Shown: positions 52,504-63,685, counted from the first letter of the stretch. The stretch: DNA of 64,000 bases from Brachymonas denitrificans (GCF_907163135.1 NZ_CAJQUA010000001.1:2309001-2373000), one strand, 5' to 3'. Numbers and translations: made by a program. Notes: generated by a model from the letters alone, not told the origin.

Positions 52504-54063
52504 ATGCAGCTCAATCCCGCAGAGATTTCTGAACAAATCAAGAGCCGCATCCAGGGTCTGGTGGGTTCCACCGATGTGCGCAACCAGGGTACCGTCATCT
52601 CCGTGACCGACGGTATCTGCCGCATCTATGGCCTGTCTGATGTGATGCAGGGCGAAATGCTGGAATTCCCGGCCACCAAGGATGGCGCAGCCACCTATGG
52701 CCTGGCACTGAACCTGGAGCGCGACTCCGTCGGTGCGGTGATTCTGGGTGAATACGAACACATCTCCGAAGGCGACACGGTCAAGTGCACCGGCCGCATT
52801 CTGGAAGTGCCGGTGGGTCCGGAACTGATCGGCCGCGTGGTGAACGCGCTGGGTCAGCCGATCGACGGCAAGGGCCCGATCGACGCCAAGATGACGGACG
52901 TGATCGAGAAGGTTGCCCCGGGCGTGATCGCACGTAAATCCGTGGACCAGCCGGTGCAGACCGGCCTGAAGTCGATCGACTCCATGGTGCCGATCGGCCG
53001 CGGCCAGCGTGAACTGATCATTGGTGACCGCCAGACCGGTAAAACCGCCGTGGCAGTGGACACCATCATCAGCCAGAAGGGTCAGAACATGACCTGTATC
53101 TACGTCGCCATCGGCCAGAAGGCGTCGTCGATCAAGAACGTGGTGCGCGCCCTGGAACAGGCCGGCGCCATGGACTACACCATCGTGGTGGCTGCTTCCG
53201 CCTCCGAATCCGCTGCCATGCAGTACGTTTCCGCGTACTCCGGCTGCACGATGGGCGAATACTTCCGCGATCGTGGCCAGGACGCCCTGATCATCTATGA
53301 CGACCTGTCCAAGCAGGCCGTGGCCTACCGCCAGGTTTCCCTGCTGCTGCGCCGTCCCCCGGGCCGCGAAGCCTTCCCCGGCGACGTGTTCTACCTCCAC
53401 AGCCGCCTGCTGGAGCGTGCCGCCCGCGTGAACGCCGACTACGTCGAAGCCTTCACCAAGGGTGAAGTCAAGGGCAAGACCGGTTCCCTGACCGCACTGC
53501 CCGTGATCGAGACGCAAGCCGGTGACGTGTCCGCGTTCGTTCCGACCAACGTGATCTCCATTACCGACGGCCAGATCTTCCTGGAAACCAGCCTGTTCAA
53601 CGCCGGTATCCGTCCCGCCATCAACGCCGGTATCTCCGTGTCCCGCGTGGGTGGTGCTGCCCAGACCAAGCTGATCAAGGGCCTGTCCGGCGGTATCCGT
53701 ACCGACCTGGCACAGTACCGTGAACTGGCTGCGTTCGCGCAGTTCGCTTCCGATCTGGACGAAGCCACCCGCAAGCAGCTGGACCGCGGTGCCCGCGTGA
53801 CCGAACTGCTCAAGCAGCCCCAGTACAGCCCGCTGCCCATCAGCCTGATGGCCGCTTCCCTGTTCGCAGTGAACAAGGGCTACCTGGACGATATCGACGT
53901 CAAGAAAGTGCTGGCATTCGAGTCCGGCCTGCATGCCCATCTCAAGGACAAGCACGCTGCGCTGCTGACCCAGCTGGAAAACGACAAGGCTTTCGACAAG
54001 GAAGGCAAGGCTGAAGCCGAACTGGCCGACGCCATCGCCGCCTTCAAGAAAAACTTCGCGTGA
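52504..54063 (+). CDS. atpA: ATP synthase subunit alpha
   Basis: A 519-residue F1 subunit carrying the non-catalytic nucleotide site. Walker A is GDRQTGKTA, and [22 protein letters not shown] and the [11 protein letters not shown] segment are conserved. It is the largest gene of the operon, 42 bp after atpH. Confidence 0.98.
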   Translation: MQLNPAEISEQIKSRIQGLVGSTDVRNQGTVISVTDGICRIYGLSDVMQGEMLEFPATKDGAATYGLALNLERDSVGAVILGEYEHISEGDTVKCTGRILEVPVGPELIGRVVNALGQPIDGKGPIDAKMTDVIEKVAPGVIARKSVDQPVQTGLKSIDSMVPIGRGQRELIIGDRQTGKTAVAVDTIISQKGQNMTCIYVAIGQKASSIKNVVRALEQAGAMDYTIVVAASASESAAMQYVSAYSGCTMGEYFRDRGQDALIIYDDLSKQAVAYRQVSLLLRRPPGREAFPGDVFYLHSRLLERAARVNADYVEAFTKGEVKGKTGSLTALPVIETQAGDVSAFVPTNVISITDGQIFLETSLFNAGIRPAINAGISVSRVGGAAQTKLIKGLSGGIRTDLAQYRELAAFAQFASDLDEATRKQLDRGARVTELLKQPQYSPLPISLMAASLFAVNKGYLDDIDVKKVLAFESGLHAHLKDKHAALLTQLENDKAFDKEGKAEAELADAIAAFKKNFA

Positions 54064-54078
54064 TCACGGGAGAGCAAC

Positions 54079-56396
<2,318 letters not shown>

Positions 56397-56409
56397 TAAG
56401 GGGTAGTGT

Positions 56410-56826
56410 ATGAGCACCCTGCAAGTCAATGTGGTCAGCGCGGAAGAGTCGATCTTCTCCGGTCGTGCCAAGTTCGTGGCACTGCCGGGCGAGAGCGGCG
56501 AGCTGGGCATCCTGCCCGGTCACACGCCGCTGATCTCCCGCATCAAGCCGGGTTCCGTGCGCATCCAGACTGAAAAAGGCGACGAGGAGTTTGTCTTCGT
56601 GGCTGGCGGCATCCTGGAAGTGCAGCCCAACGTTGTCACCGTGCTGTCCGACACCGCCATCCGCGGCAAGGATCTGGACGAGGGCAAGGCCAAGGCAGCA
56701 CAGCAAGCCGCGGAAGAAGCCCTGCGCAACGCCAAGACCGATTTTGACGTTGCCATGGCCCAGTCCGAACTGGCTGTGATGGCAGCCCAGATCGCTGCGC
56801 TGCGCAAGTATCGCCAGAAGCGTTGA
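56410..56826 (+). CDS. atpC: ATP synthase subunit epsilon
   Basis: A 138-residue regulatory subunit with an N-terminal beta-sandwich ([15 protein letters not shown]) and a C-terminal two-helix region. It ends the operon, followed by a strong terminator. Confidence 0.96.
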   Translation: MSTLQVNVVSAEESIFSGRAKFVALPGESGELGILPGHTPLISRIKPGSVRIQTEKGDEEFVFVAGGILEVQPNVVTVLSDTAIRGKDLDEGKAKAAQQAAEEALRNAKTDFDVAMAQSELAVMAAQIAALRKYRQKR

Positions 56827-56866
56827 TCATGTGTCGCCGGCCTGGCCGGCGATGCTGAAAGACCCG

Positions 56867-56896
56867 AAAACCCTGTTCGCAAGAACAGGGTTTTTT
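56867..56896 (+). terminator. Rho-independent terminator of the atp operon
   Basis: The stem AAAACCCTGTTC / GAACAGGGTTTT with a GCAA loop and six T residues lies 40 bp after atpC. Confidence 0.93.
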
Positions 56897-56926
56897 CATG
56901 CGCGGCTCTTTGTGTTGCTATTGTGT

Positions 56927-57019
56927 GGCAGCAGGCAGCAGGCAGCAGGCAGCAGGCAGCAGGCAGCAGGCAGCAGGCAGCAGGCAGCAGGCAGCAGGCA
57001 GCAGGCAGCAGGCAGCAGG
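56927..57019. repeat. 13-copy GGCAGCA heptanucleotide tandem repeat
   Basis: Thirteen perfect copies of the 7-bp unit GGCAGCA plus a final GG run uninterrupted from 56927 to 57019. It lies between the atp terminator and the stop codon of the convergent TPM gene (57028). Perfect copies suggest recent expansion by slippage. Open frames reading through it are not genes. Confidence 0.95.
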
Positions 57020-57027
57020 TGTTGCGC

Positions 57028-57546
57028 TCAGCCCAGGATCACCGGGGCATCCGGCAATTCGTTCAGGCGCGGGCGGTGGGGGTCGGGCGGGAAATGTGCT
57101 GCGAGCAACGCCGTCACGTCCTCCAGCGCGATCTCCAGCGCCTCTTCATAGCGGCCCTCGCGCAGGGGCTCGCACATGCGTTCCGTGATGCGTGCCCAGG
57201 CGGCCTGGGGCACGTGGCGGTTGAAGCCGCGATCGGCAATGATCTCGATGGCGTGCTCCTGCAGCAGCAGGTAGATGAGCACGCCGTTGTTGTGTTCGGT
57301 GTCCCACACGCGCAGCTTGCCGAACAGGGACAGCGCACGTTCGCGGGGCGGAGCATTGCGCTCGGTGTAGCTTGGCGGCATTGCTGCCTCGATGCACAGG
57401 CGGATCTCGCCGCAGTGCAGGCGCTCGCTGTCCGAGACGCGCAGGGACAGGCGCTGCTGGGCGTCCGCAGGCAGCACGGCTGCGACCGTGCTGGAGGGCG
57501 TCGGAGAGGCGCCAGAGGGTTTGCCGAAGAGTCGCCTGAGTAGCAT
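57028..57546 (-). CDS. TPM-domain protein, cytoplasmic type
   Basis: A 172-residue protein with a TPM_phosphatase-type domain, seen in RALSLFGKLRVWDTEHNNGVLIYLLLQEHAIEIIADRG. No signal peptide is obvious. Its stop lies just 8 bp from the tandem repeat. It starts 2 bp after the secreted TPM gene, in a lemA-TPM-TPM operon. The function is unknown; some TPM proteins are phosphatases or photosystem repair factors. Confidence 0.85.
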   Translation of the reverse strand: MLLRRLFGKPSGASPTPSSTVAAVLPADAQQRLSLRVSDSERLHCGEIRLCIEAAMPPSYTERNAPPRERALSLFGKLRVWDTEHNNGVLIYLLLQEHAIEIIADRGFNRHVPQAAWARITERMCEPLREGRYEEALEIALEDVTALLAAHFPPDPHRPRLNELPDAPVILG

Positions 57547-57548
57547 GC

Positions 57549-58517
57549 TTACCAGTCTCCCGAGGCGCCGCCACCGCCAAAGTCACCGCCACCACCGGAG
57601 CCGAAGCCTCCACCAAAGCCGCCACCGCCACCCCAGCCGCCACCCCGGCCCCAGTCGGATGGCGGGCCGGGAAGAATGATGGGACCGCCACGGCCGCGTC
57701 CACCGCCGCCCGGGGGCAGCATGCCGCCTCCGCCGCCCATGCCGGTGACGAGAGCAATGAACAGCCCGGCGAGCCCGGCCAGACCGGCAGCCAGCAGCAC
57801 GCCGGAAAGCACGAACATGAACCCGCCTGCCACGGCACCGGTTGCGATGGAGCCGAGCGGACGGCCCATGATGGACTTGAGGATGCTGCCGCCGATCAGG
57901 CTGATCATCAGAGTGATCATGATGGCGCTCATCCAGTCGAAGCCGTCCTGCCCCTGGGACTGTGAGGGGGCGCTGCCGGGAGCCGGCAAGGCCTCGCCAT
58001 TGATGCGCGCGGTGATCTGGTCGATGGCCGCGGAAATGCCGCCGGCGAAGTCGTTGGCGCGAAAGCGCGGCTTCATGGCGTCGTCAATGATGCGGCCGGC
58101 CGCAATGTCGGGCACGGCGCCCTCGAGTGCCTTGGCCACTTCGATGCGCATGCGCCGGTCGTCCTTGGCGACGATGATGAGAATGCCATCGCCGACATCG
58201 CGGCGGCCGATCTTCCAGGTGCTGGCGACGCGGTAGCCGAAGGAGGCGATGTCTTCGGGTTGCGTGGTGGGCACCATCAGCACGACCAGCTGGCTGCCCT
58301 GCTTCTGCTCATAGGCGGCCAGCTTGGCCTCGATGGCCGCCTTGTCGGCCGCGCTGAGCGTGCCGGTCTGATCCATCACGCGCGCCGTAAGCGCGGGAAC
58401 CGGGACCAGTTGCTGCGCCCAGGCTGCCGGCAGCAGGGCGCACAGGCCCAGCAGCAGGCCCGCCAGCCAGAGGCGCCAGCGGACAGTGTGCGGCAGGGAC
58501 AGCGCGTTGCTCAGCAT
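57549..58517 (-). CDS. TPM-domain membrane protein with glycine-rich tail
   Basis: A 322-residue exported membrane protein. A signal peptide (ending near AAWAQQ) precedes a TPM domain at about 40-180 (DQTGTLSAADKAAIEAKLAAYEQ, then GDGILIIVAKDDRRMRIEV). Two hydrophobic segments follow at about 195-265, and the last ~50 residues are mostly glycine, ending SGDW. This layout is typical of TPM proteins paired with LemA. The role is unknown. Confidence 0.88.
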   Translation of the reverse strand: MLSNALSLPHTVRWRLWLAGLLLGLCALLPAAWAQQLVPVPALTARVMDQTGTLSAADKAAIEAKLAAYEQKQGSQLVVLMVPTTQPEDIASFGYRVASTWKIGRRDVGDGILIIVAKDDRRMRIEVAKALEGAVPDIAAGRIIDDAMKPRFRANDFAGGISAAIDQITARINGEALPAPGSAPSQSQGQDGFDWMSAIMITLMISLIGGSILKSIMGRPLGSIATGAVAGGFMFVLSGVLLAAGLAGLAGLFIALVTGMGGGGGMLPPGGGGRGRGGPIILPGPPSDWGRGGGWGGGGGFGGGFGSGGGGDFGGGGASGDW

Positions 58518-58544
58518 GAGGGCTTGCCGGCTGGGTGAGGAGAG

Positions 58545-59150
58545 TTACTGCTTCTTTTCGCCGCCGAAGTCGACCTTGGGCGGTGCAGAGATCGCAGCTT
58601 CGTTCTCGACCGTGAAGTTGGCCTTGGGCTTGTAGCCGAAGATCATGGCGGTCAGGTTGGTCGGGAACTGGCGGGCCAGCACGTTGTACTCCTGCACCGC
58701 CTTGATGTAGTTGTTGCGGGCCACGGTGATGCGGTTTTCTGTGCCCTCGAGCGTGACGCGCAGGTCGCGGAAAGCCTGGTTGGCGCGCAGTTGCGGGTAT
58801 TGCTCGGCCACCACCATCAGGCGCGACAGGGCGCCGGACAGTTCGCCCTGGGCATCCTGGAATTTCTTGAAGGCCTCGGGGTTGTTGACCAGTTCGGGCG
58901 TGGCCTGGATGGAGGTGGCCTTGGAGCGGGCCTCGATCACCTTGGTCAGCGTTTCCTGTTCGAAGTTGGCTTCGCCCTTGACGGTGGCGACGATGTTGGG
59001 CACCAGGTCGGCACGACGCTGGTACTGGTTGAGCACTTCGCTCCAGGACGACTTGACCTGTTCGTCCAGCGTCTGGAACTGGTTGTAGCCGCAGCCGCTG
59101 AGGCTGAACAGGCCGATGATGGAAATCAGGATCAGGAACCAGCGTTTCAT
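58545..59150 (-). CDS. lemA: LemA-family lipoprotein
   Basis: A 201-residue LemA-family protein. The N-terminus has a lipobox-like LSGC near residue 20 and a hydrophobic anchor. The helical core contains YQRRADLVPNIVATVKGEANFEQETL, typical of the family. The function is unknown. GGGGAG precedes the start. It begins a three-gene operon with two TPM proteins. Confidence 0.92.
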   Translation of the reverse strand: MKRWFLILISIIGLFSLSGCGYNQFQTLDEQVKSSWSEVLNQYQRRADLVPNIVATVKGEANFEQETLTKVIEARSKATSIQATPELVNNPEAFKKFQDAQGELSGALSRLMVVAEQYPQLRANQAFRDLRVTLEGTENRITVARNNYIKAVQEYNVLARQFPTNLTAMIFGYKPKANFTVENEAAISAPPKVDFGGEKKQ

Positions 59151-59291
59151 GGTGGAGGTCTCCCCGTTGGGTGCAAGAATATTGCAAGCATAGCGTAATT
59201 CTTTTCGTGCTTTTTGCAGGAATACGCCGACAACTGCGGCCAGCGTGACGTAGTCGGCATCCGCAAGTGTGCGGCTGCTATGCTGGCAGGC

Positions 59292-60356
59292 ATGGAGTTC
59301 AATTACCGTTGCCCGCGCTGGTTGCCGGACGGACACAGCCAGACCATCTGGCCGGCGCTGTATGCGCGCGCATGGAGCGGCGAACGGCCGCGTTATGTAC
59401 GCACGCGCTGGGAGGCTCCGGACGGCGACTTCGTGGATGTCGACTGGCTGCAGCCCGCGCCGGCGCGGCATGATGGGCAGGGCCGCAGGCCGCGTGCCTT
59501 GCTGGTGCTGTTTCACGGACTGGAAGGCTCTTCCGGCAGTCACTATGCGCTGGCCATGGCGCATCGTGCGCGCAGCCTGGGCTGGGCATTTGCGGTGCCG
59601 ATGTTCCGGGGTTGCAGCGGCGAGCCGAACCGGGCGGCGCGTGCCTATCACAGTGGCGACTGGCAGGAGGTGGAGTGGATCCTGCGCCGCATGCAGGACT
59701 GGAAGGACCGGCAGCTGGGTTCGGACGCCACGCTGTTCGTGGCGGGAGTTTCGCTGGGCGGCAATGCGCTGCTGCGCTGGGCACAGCAGCAGGGGGAGCA
59801 CGCGCGTGGGCGTGCGGCGGCGATTGCGGTGATCAGTGCACCGCTGGATCTCGCGGCCTGCGGGCACGCCCTGCACAGGGGTTTCAACCGCCTCAGCTAC
59901 GAGCGCATGTTCCTGGCCAGCATGAAGCACAAGGCGCGGCTCAAGGCCAGGCAGTTTCCGGATCTGTTCGACCTGCAGCGGGTGCTGCGGGCGCGCAGCC
60001 TGTTCGATTTCGATGACGCCTTCACCGGGCCGCTGCATGGCTTCGGAGGTGCCGACGACTACTGGCGGCGCGCGTCCTCGCGTCCGCACCTGAGCGCCCT
60101 GCGCATTCCCACGCTGCTGCTCAATGCACGCAATGATCCCTTTGTGCCGGACTCGGTGCTGCCGGCAAGGGGAGAAGTGCCGGACTGCGTGACGCTGTGG
60201 CAGCCGCGCTGCGGCGGGCATGTGGGCTTTGTGGAGGGGCGCTGGCCGGGGCAGCTGTTCGGCATGCCGCGTGCCGTGACGGACTGGATGCTGGCGAGTT
60301 GCGCCACAATCGGAACCAAGGGGCCCGGTGGCCCGCAGGAGGAAGGTGATGGATGA
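59292..60356 (+). CDS. YheT-family alpha/beta hydrolase
   Basis: A 354-residue hydrolase of the YheT/ABHD1-3 family. Visible elements are the start PRWLPDGHSQTIWPAL, FHGLEGSSGSHY, the nucleophile elbow GVSLGGNALLRW, the acid NARNDPFVP and the histidine CGGHVGFVEG. The substrate is unknown; an esterase role is likely. The stop overlaps the next gene by 8 bp. The start at 59292 was chosen over 59280; both are possible. Confidence 0.88.
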   Translation: MEFNYRCPRWLPDGHSQTIWPALYARAWSGERPRYVRTRWEAPDGDFVDVDWLQPAPARHDGQGRRPRALLVLFHGLEGSSGSHYALAMAHRARSLGWAFAVPMFRGCSGEPNRAARAYHSGDWQEVEWILRRMQDWKDRQLGSDATLFVAGVSLGGNALLRWAQQQGEHARGRAAAIAVISAPLDLAACGHALHRGFNRLSYERMFLASMKHKARLKARQFPDLFDLQRVLRARSLFDFDDAFTGPLHGFGGADDYWRRASSRPHLSALRIPTLLLNARNDPFVPDSVLPARGEVPDCVTLWQPRCGGHVGFVEGRWPGQLFGMPRAVTDWMLASCATIGTKGPGGPQEEGDG

Positions 60357-60912
60357 TCTGGTGAAGCAGGCCATGGCGAAATGGCCGAACGTGCCCCATG
60401 CGTATGGCTGGCTGGGCCTGGGCATGCGCGGGGACTGGTATCTGCGGGATGCTGCGGCGCAGGCGGCCGGGCCTTTCAGCGGGCCGGGCAGCAGCGCGGC
60501 GAGCCGGGGATCGGTGGTGCAGCTGGACAAGCTGCTGGAGTTCATCGGGCGCAACTACCTGGCTGACGAACAGGGGCGCTGGTATTTCCAGAACGGGCCG
60601 CAGCGGGTGTTCGTGGAACTGGAGAGTGCGCCCTGGGTGCTTCGGGTGCAGCAGGAGGCGAGCGGCGCTTATGCCGTCCGCACGCATACGGGCGAGCCGG
60701 TACAGGTGGGGCGTGCGCTCTGCGACGAGCACGGCCATGTCTATCTGGCGACGGACCGCGGGCTGGGCCTGGTGCACACGCTGGACACGCTGGTCATGGC
60801 GCAGGCGGTCGAGGATGTGGTGTGGCCGCTGGAGGATGTGCAGGCTGACAGCCTGCCGGAGCGCTTCGGCTATCGTCCGAGTCCGCAGCAGGATCAGGCT
60901 GCCGCGGGCTGA
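60349..60912 (+). CDS. Conserved DUF2946-type protein
   Basis: A 187-residue protein beginning MDDLVKQAMAKWPNVPHAYGWLGL with the conserved segment FIGRNYLADEQGRWYFQNGPQRVFVELE. It resembles a small family of unknown function found beside YheT hydrolases in Burkholderiales; the family number (DUF2946) is from memory. A strong AGGAGGAAGG ribosome site and an 8-bp overlap tie it to the hydrolase. Confidence 0.75.
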   Translation: MDDLVKQAMAKWPNVPHAYGWLGLGMRGDWYLRDAAAQAAGPFSGPGSSAASRGSVVQLDKLLEFIGRNYLADEQGRWYFQNGPQRVFVELESAPWVLRVQQEASGAYAVRTHTGEPVQVGRALCDEHGHVYLATDRGLGLVHTLDTLVMAQAVEDVVWPLEDVQADSLPERFGYRPSPQQDQAAAG

Positions 60913-60916
60913 CACC

Positions 60917-60955
60917 CAAAAAAACACCCCGAGGCCGGCATGCAGCTTCGGGGTG
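60917..60955 (-). terminator. Rho-independent terminator of the dihaem cytochrome gene
   Basis: The stem CACCCCGAGG / CTTCGGGGTG (60925-60934 and 60946-60955) is flanked by an A-run on its left, giving a T-run on the minus strand, 41 bp after the cytochrome stop. Confidence 0.88.
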
Positions 60956-60995
60956 CCTGAGATGGGCGGCTTAGGAAAAGGCCGCCTGCAGGGGC

Positions 60996-61895
60996 TTATT
61001 TGGCCTGGCTGACCATGTACTGGACGGCAGCCTTGATTTCGTCGTCGGAGGCGGTGGAGCCACCCTTGGGCGGCATCACGCCTTTCGCGCCGGTGAAGCC
61101 TTCGATGGCGTGCTTGAACAGGGTGGCTTCGCCCTGGGCGATACGCGGAGCCCAGTCGGCCTTGTCGTCCAGCTTGGGAGCGCCGGCAACACCCGCAACG
61201 TGGCAGGCCTGGCAGGTGGACTTGTAGAGGGCTTCGCCTGCGCCGGCAGCGACGGCGGTAGCGGCAGCGGCTGGGGCTGCAGCGGAAGCGGCAGGTGCGG
61301 CGGCGGCGGGAGCCGCGGCGGAAGCATCGGCAGCCGGAGCGGAGGCGGCGCCGGAAGCAGCACCGGCCGCGCCATCGGCAGCCTTGGGTTCGGCGAAGCT
61401 GGCACCGCTCTTGTTGGCCATGAACACCACGGCGCGCTTCACTTCGTCATCGGTGAAGGTGGTGCCGCCGCGCGGAGGCATGGTGCCCTTGGCGCCGGTG
61501 AAGCCTTCGATGGCGTGCTTGAACAGGGTTTCCACGCCCTGGCCGATACGCGGACCCCAGTCGGCGGCATCGGCCAGCTTGGGAGCACCGGTCACACCAG
61601 CGTCGTGGCAGGCGGCACAGGCAGCCTTGTAGGCTTCTTCGCCGGTCTTGGGAGCGCCACCGCCGGCGGGAGCAGCCTGCAGTTCGATGCTGCCGACTTT
61701 CTGGATGCGCTGGGCGGCAGCCATCTGGGCAGCGGGGCTGTGGGCGTTGAAGGAGGGCGTTGCGTAGGTGCTGAAATACACCGACACGGCCAGCAGGGCG
61801 AACAGGGCGCCGAAGGTGAGCGCCGCAACAATCGCCAACTGGCGGTTCTTGGTCGCCTCGGAAACATTGTATGTATCAAGAGCGTTCTGGCTCAT
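60996..61895 (-). CDS. Membrane-anchored dihaem cytochrome c with duplicated domain
   Basis: A 299-residue protein with an N-terminal transmembrane anchor (about residues 20-42). Two related cytochrome c domains follow: C93-A-A-C96-H97 and C228-Q-A-C231-H232. After each haem site comes the same block ADW-PRI-QG-TLFKHAIEGFTGAKG-MPP. An alanine/proline-rich linker (about 171-218) joins them. It probably carries electrons to a terminal oxidase. The start at 61895 (MSQNALDTYN) was chosen because upstream residues overlap the tRNA. Confidence 0.93.
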   Translation of the reverse strand: MSQNALDTYNVSEATKNRQLAIVAALTFGALFALLAVSVYFSTYATPSFNAHSPAAQMAAAQRIQKVGSIELQAAPAGGGAPKTGEEAYKAACAACHDAGVTGAPKLADAADWGPRIGQGVETLFKHAIEGFTGAKGTMPPRGGTTFTDDEVKRAVVFMANKSGASFAEPKAADGAAGAASGAASAPAADASAAAPAAAAPAASAAAPAAAATAVAAGAGEALYKSTCQACHVAGVAGAPKLDDKADWAPRIAQGEATLFKHAIEGFTGAKGVMPPKGGSTASDDEIKAAVQYMVSQAK

Positions 61896-61940
61896 AACGT
61901 CCTCAGGGCTGTGTTGATTGGAAACTAAAAGTGACAGGCA

Positions 61941-61946
61941 ATTATA
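61941..61946 (-). promoter_or_regulatory. Possible -10 element of the dihaem cytochrome gene
   Basis: On the minus strand TATAAT lies about 45 bp before the cytochrome start. No good -35 was found at the usual distance, so confidence is moderate to low. Confidence 0.4.
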
Positions 61947-62044
61947 GTCACCGCTGCTGCAAAAAACACCTACAATTGCCCGTTGCCAAAGAGAACCTGT
62001 CATGCTTACCACAACATACGGGACTTTGGCGACTTCCTTTCCGT

Positions 62045-62120
62045 GCGACTGTAGCTCAGTGGATAGAGTATTGGCCTCCGAAGCCAAGGGTCGTGGGTTC
62101 GATCCCCGCCAGTCGCGCCA
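62045..62120 (+). tRNA. tRNA-Arg (anticodon CCG)
   Basis: A complete cloverleaf with acceptor arm GCGACTG / CAGTCGC, D-arm TAGCTCAGTGGATAGAGTA, anticodon loop CTCCGAA (anticodon CCG, reading CGG codons) and T-arm GGTTCGATCC. CCA is encoded at 62118-62120. The integrase gene directly downstream suggests that its 3' end is an attachment site. Confidence 0.97.
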
Positions 62121-62152
62121 CAATTCAATCCAGCATAGTCCGATGAAGTCCG

Positions 62153-62187
62153 AAAACCCGCATGTCTCCTAGGCTTGCGGGTTTTTT
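62153..62187 (+). terminator. Terminator after tRNA-Arg
   Basis: The stem AAAACCCGCA / TGCGGGTTTT is followed by further T residues, 33 bp after the tRNA. Confidence 0.85.
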
Positions 62188-62220
62188 GTTGTCCGAAGTA
62201 GTCCGGCAAGGGACAATGAC

Positions 62221-62307
62221 ATACCGTCACTTTGACGGTACTTTTGACGGTACCGGCCAGCAGGCGGCAGAAAAGTACCGTCAGATACCGTCACCCAGAT
62301 ACCGACA
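62221..62307. repeat. TACCGTCA array upstream of the integrase
   Basis: TACCGTCA occurs at 62222-62229, 62276-62283 and 62286-62293, and its complement TGACGGTA at 62233-62240 and 62245-62252. A variant TACCGACA lies at 62300-62307. All fall between the tRNA terminator and the integrase ATG. They resemble arm-type integrase or excisionase sites, or an autoregulatory operator. Confidence 0.8.
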
Positions 62308-62315
62308 AAGGCACT

Positions 62316-63536
62316 ATGGCACTGACAGACACGGCAGTAAAAAACGCACGGCACAGCGGCAGCGCGGCAGGTGACAAGCTATCGGATGGCGGCGGCATGT
62401 TCCTGCTGGTGAAGGCATCCGGCAAATACTGGCGCATGGACTACCGCTTTGCCGACAAGCGCAAGACGCTTGCGCTGGGTGTCTATCCGGCTGTATCGCT
62501 GGGGCAGGCACGCAAGGCGCGGGAGAAGGCGCGGGAGCTGCTGGCGCAGGGCATAGACCCAAATCTGCACCGCAAGGCCGAGAAGCTGCAGCGGGCGGCT
62601 ACGCTGGAAAACAGTTTTCAGTCTGTGGCTATGCGCTGGCTGGATCAGTGGAGCATTGGCAAGACACCCCACACCATTGATTACACGGTCAAGCGGCTGG
62701 AGCGTGACGTGTTTCCTATCGTTGGTGCATTGCCCATTGGTGAGGTGACTGCACCCATGCTGATTGCCATCGTGAAGAAGGTAGAAGAACGGGGCGCACT
62801 GGACATGGCGGCGCGTGCGCTATCGAACTGCGGGCAGATATTCCGGTATGCCGTGGCGCATGGCATCACGGACAGCAACCCGGCCAGCTTCATCAAGCCA
62901 TCGGACGTGCTGCCGCAGCGCAAGGCCAAACACCACGCGCGGATCACGGCAAAAGACCTGCCCCAGCTACTGCGGGACATGGATGACTATCAGGGCAGCA
63001 TCCTGACGCGCATCGCCATGCAACTGATGGCCCTGACGTTTGTGCGTACTGGTGACTTGATCGGGGCACGCTGGGATGAATTCGACCTGGTGGGCAAGCG
63101 CTGGGACATACCGGCACACCGAATGAAGATGGATACCCCGCACATCGTCCCATTGGCACGGCAGGCGCTGGTGCTGTTGAGAGAGCTGCACACGATCACC
63201 GGGCGCAGTGAGTGGCTGTTTCCGCATGAGAGCAACCCACGCAAGCACATGAGCAACAACACGGTGCTGTATGCGCTGTACCGCATGGGCTACAAGGGCA
63301 CCATGACGGGACACGGCTTCAGGGGGCTGGCTTCCACGATCCTGCATGAGCAGGGGTTTGACCATGCCCACATCGAACTGCAACTGGCCCACTCTGACCG
63401 CGACGAAGTAAGCGCAGCGTACAACCATGCCACTTACCTGACCCAGCGCGGCAAGCTGATGCAATGGTGGGCCGACTACCTGCAGGCACGCCGGGCGGAT
63501 AACGTCATCGTGCTGCCCAAGCGCAAGGCGGGATGA
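62316..63536 (+). CDS. Tyrosine-type site-specific integrase (DUF4102 N-terminus)
   Basis: A 406-residue phage/island integrase. The N-terminal arm domain begins MALTDTAVKNARHSG with the DGGGMFLLVKASGKYWRMDYR segment typical of P4/CP4-57-type integrases. The catalytic residues appear as R in FVRTGDLIGARWDEF, H-x-x-R in GHGFRGLAS and Y in VSAAYNHATYL. The start at 62316 was chosen over an ATG at 62232, whose extra residues cover the repeat array. It should use the 3' end of tRNA-Arg as attachment site. Confidence 0.93.
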   Translation: MALTDTAVKNARHSGSAAGDKLSDGGGMFLLVKASGKYWRMDYRFADKRKTLALGVYPAVSLGQARKAREKARELLAQGIDPNLHRKAEKLQRAATLENSFQSVAMRWLDQWSIGKTPHTIDYTVKRLERDVFPIVGALPIGEVTAPMLIAIVKKVEERGALDMAARALSNCGQIFRYAVAHGITDSNPASFIKPSDVLPQRKAKHHARITAKDLPQLLRDMDDYQGSILTRIAMQLMALTFVRTGDLIGARWDEFDLVGKRWDIPAHRMKMDTPHIVPLARQALVLLRELHTITGRSEWLFPHESNPRKHMSNNTVLYALYRMGYKGTMTGHGFRGLASTILHEQGFDHAHIELQLAHSDRDEVSAAYNHATYLTQRGKLMQWWADYLQARRADNVIVLPKRKAG

Positions 63537-63570
63537 GCGCATGTTTGACCCCACCCCTCTTTGTTTTTCG

Positions 63571-63685
63571 GGGTTACACGGGTTACACGGGTTACAGCGT
63601 TGATTTTATTGATGTTTTCCTGTAACCCCATGGCAAAACGCTGGGGTTACAGGGGTTACACGCTGGGGTTACAGGCGGGGTTACA
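63571..63685. repeat. GGGTTACA iteron-like array after the integrase
   Basis: Seven direct copies of GGGTTACA begin at 63571, 63580, 63589, 63644, 63653, 63666 and 63678, and one inverted copy lies at 63621-63628. Neighbours are mostly 9 bp apart in two clusters around an AT-richer centre (63600-63620). It looks like an iteron array for a replication or regulatory protein. Confidence 0.85.

Noticed and set aside
51901-53955. Antisense open frame opposite atpH and atpA
   Set aside because: A shadow of strongly conserved ATP synthase genes.
56831-57188. Frames rich in Gln-Ala-Gly-Ser-Arg after atpC
   Set aside because: They are generated by the heptanucleotide repeat, which reads open in all frames.
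61931-62146. Frames overlapping tRNA-Arg on both strands
   Set aside because: They run through a complete tRNA gene and have no family similarity.
63571-63685. GGGTTACA array as a CRISPR array
   Set aside because: Units are only 8 bp with 1-50 bp gaps and no uniform spacers; there are no cas genes.
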